The position numbers and the translations under genes are program-made. The notes under the pieces are model-generated. The model had not been told where the DNA came from and ran no database searches. It saw only the letters and a program-made list of their open reading frames with translations. Shown here piece after piece: positions 42,381 through 42,516 of a DNA stretch of 42,516 nt (its first letter is position 1; every line of letters begins with the position of its first letter). This DNA comes from Candidatus Fermentibacterota bacterium (GTDB lineage: Bacteria; JAFGKV01), in NCBI GenBank assembly GCA_030620115.1, contig JAUXFG010000011.1, forward strand, positions 1 through 42,516, given 5' to 3'.

Positions 42381-42516
42381 CTATGCGTTCCAGACGAGTA
42401 TTCTGCCGCAGTGTTGGCAATTGTGAAGATGATCGAATCTTCGGATCTCGTTGATCAGTTGTGGCGGGAGCGCGCCGCGGCATCCGGAGCAGATCTCTCC
42501 TTCGACGGTGGCGACG
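42381..42516 (-). CDS. C4-type zinc-ribbon protein (DUF164 family), 3' end only
   Basis: Only the last 45 residues are in the window; the start lies beyond the right edge. EGEICSGCRGALPPQLINEI and NCQHCGRILVW give two CxxC pairs of the zinc ribbon that ends the coiled-coil DUF164/COG1579 family. These proteins are widespread and poorly understood, with suggested nucleic acid-binding roles. The stop at 42381-42383 lies about 137 bases before the rnpB 5' end on the same strand. Confidence 0.85.
   Translation of the reverse strand, partial: VATVEGEICSGCRGALPPQLINEIRRFDHLHNCQHCGRILVWNA

Noticed and set aside
41938-42426. Plus-strand frame of 162 residues
   Set aside because: It lies across RNase P RNA and the zinc-ribbon gene, both better supported on the minus strand.
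1-42516. tRNA or rRNA genes
   Set aside because: No T-loop-type GGTTCRANYCC context with a matching cloverleaf, and no rRNA signature, was noticed on either strand by eye.

Overview
This 42.5-kb window is bacterial chromosome, moderately GC-rich by eye. It carries the conserved block ffh-rpsP-khpA-rimM-trmD-rplS-rnhB-yraN, a complete riboflavin operon with nusB, a Rel (ppGpp) gene and RNase P RNA. Gram-negative envelope features are present: an LpoB-like lipoprotein, a COG3014-like lipoprotein, TatA, an outer-membrane beta-barrel protein, and secreted proteins with choice-of-anchor J, fibronectin III and FlgD-like C-terminal domains. Together with many dispersed palindromic repeats, this suggests an uncultivated member of the FCB group or a neighbouring phylum (Eisenbacteria, Zixibacteria, Latescibacteria, KSB1 or WOR-3 type). 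The placement is inference; no rRNA is in the window.

Layout. 1-2961: the end of a CYTH protein, a stand-alone receiver, a repeat-filled gap with a MITE-like element, and a decayed MNT/HEPN locus fused to transposase-like sequence. 3046-14578: a signalling and secretion block with a periplasmic-TPR diguanylate cyclase, a secreted C45-type hydrolase, a large PAS/GAF hybrid histidine kinase and, divergent from it, a 1195-residue GGDEF-STAND-TPR protein. 15135-20298: the SRP/ribosome-maturation block. 20322-23986: LpoB-like lipoprotein, COG3014-like lipoprotein and glgC. 24259-27218: a secreted subtilisin split by a frameshift. 27787-30598: tatA, a DNRLRE-like lipoprotein and an outer-membrane protein. 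30595-34206: three glycosyltransferases and a methyltransferase on the minus strand. 34449-39134: ribD-ribE-ribBA-ribH-nusB-metallophosphoesterase, minus strand, mostly with overlapping or abutting genes. 39692-42516: rel, rnpB and the end of a zinc-ribbon protein, minus strand.

The most distinctive feature is the intergenic DNA. At least three different short inverted-repeat elements without a transposase are present. Two have perfect terminal structures with 8-bp target duplications (23990-24209 and 18510-18658). The element family at 1503-2020, 7111-7552 and 23998-24201 shares arms but holds four, three and one copies of an 88/89-bp palindromic unit. A third family (39154-39338) lies directly against the ribosome binding site of the riboflavin operon. 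Other simple dispersed repeats fill most remaining gaps.

Other points of interest: the rel start codon lies two bases after the predicted 3' end of RNase P RNA; a HEPN toxin reading frame is cut by an amber codon and continues in frame into a transposase-type HTH tail; and the subtilisin catalytic triad is divided between two overlapping frames. No tRNA, rRNA, CRISPR array or complete transposase gene was found. I did not find a clearly new multi-gene system; the repeat families and the rnpB-rel junction are the best leads.
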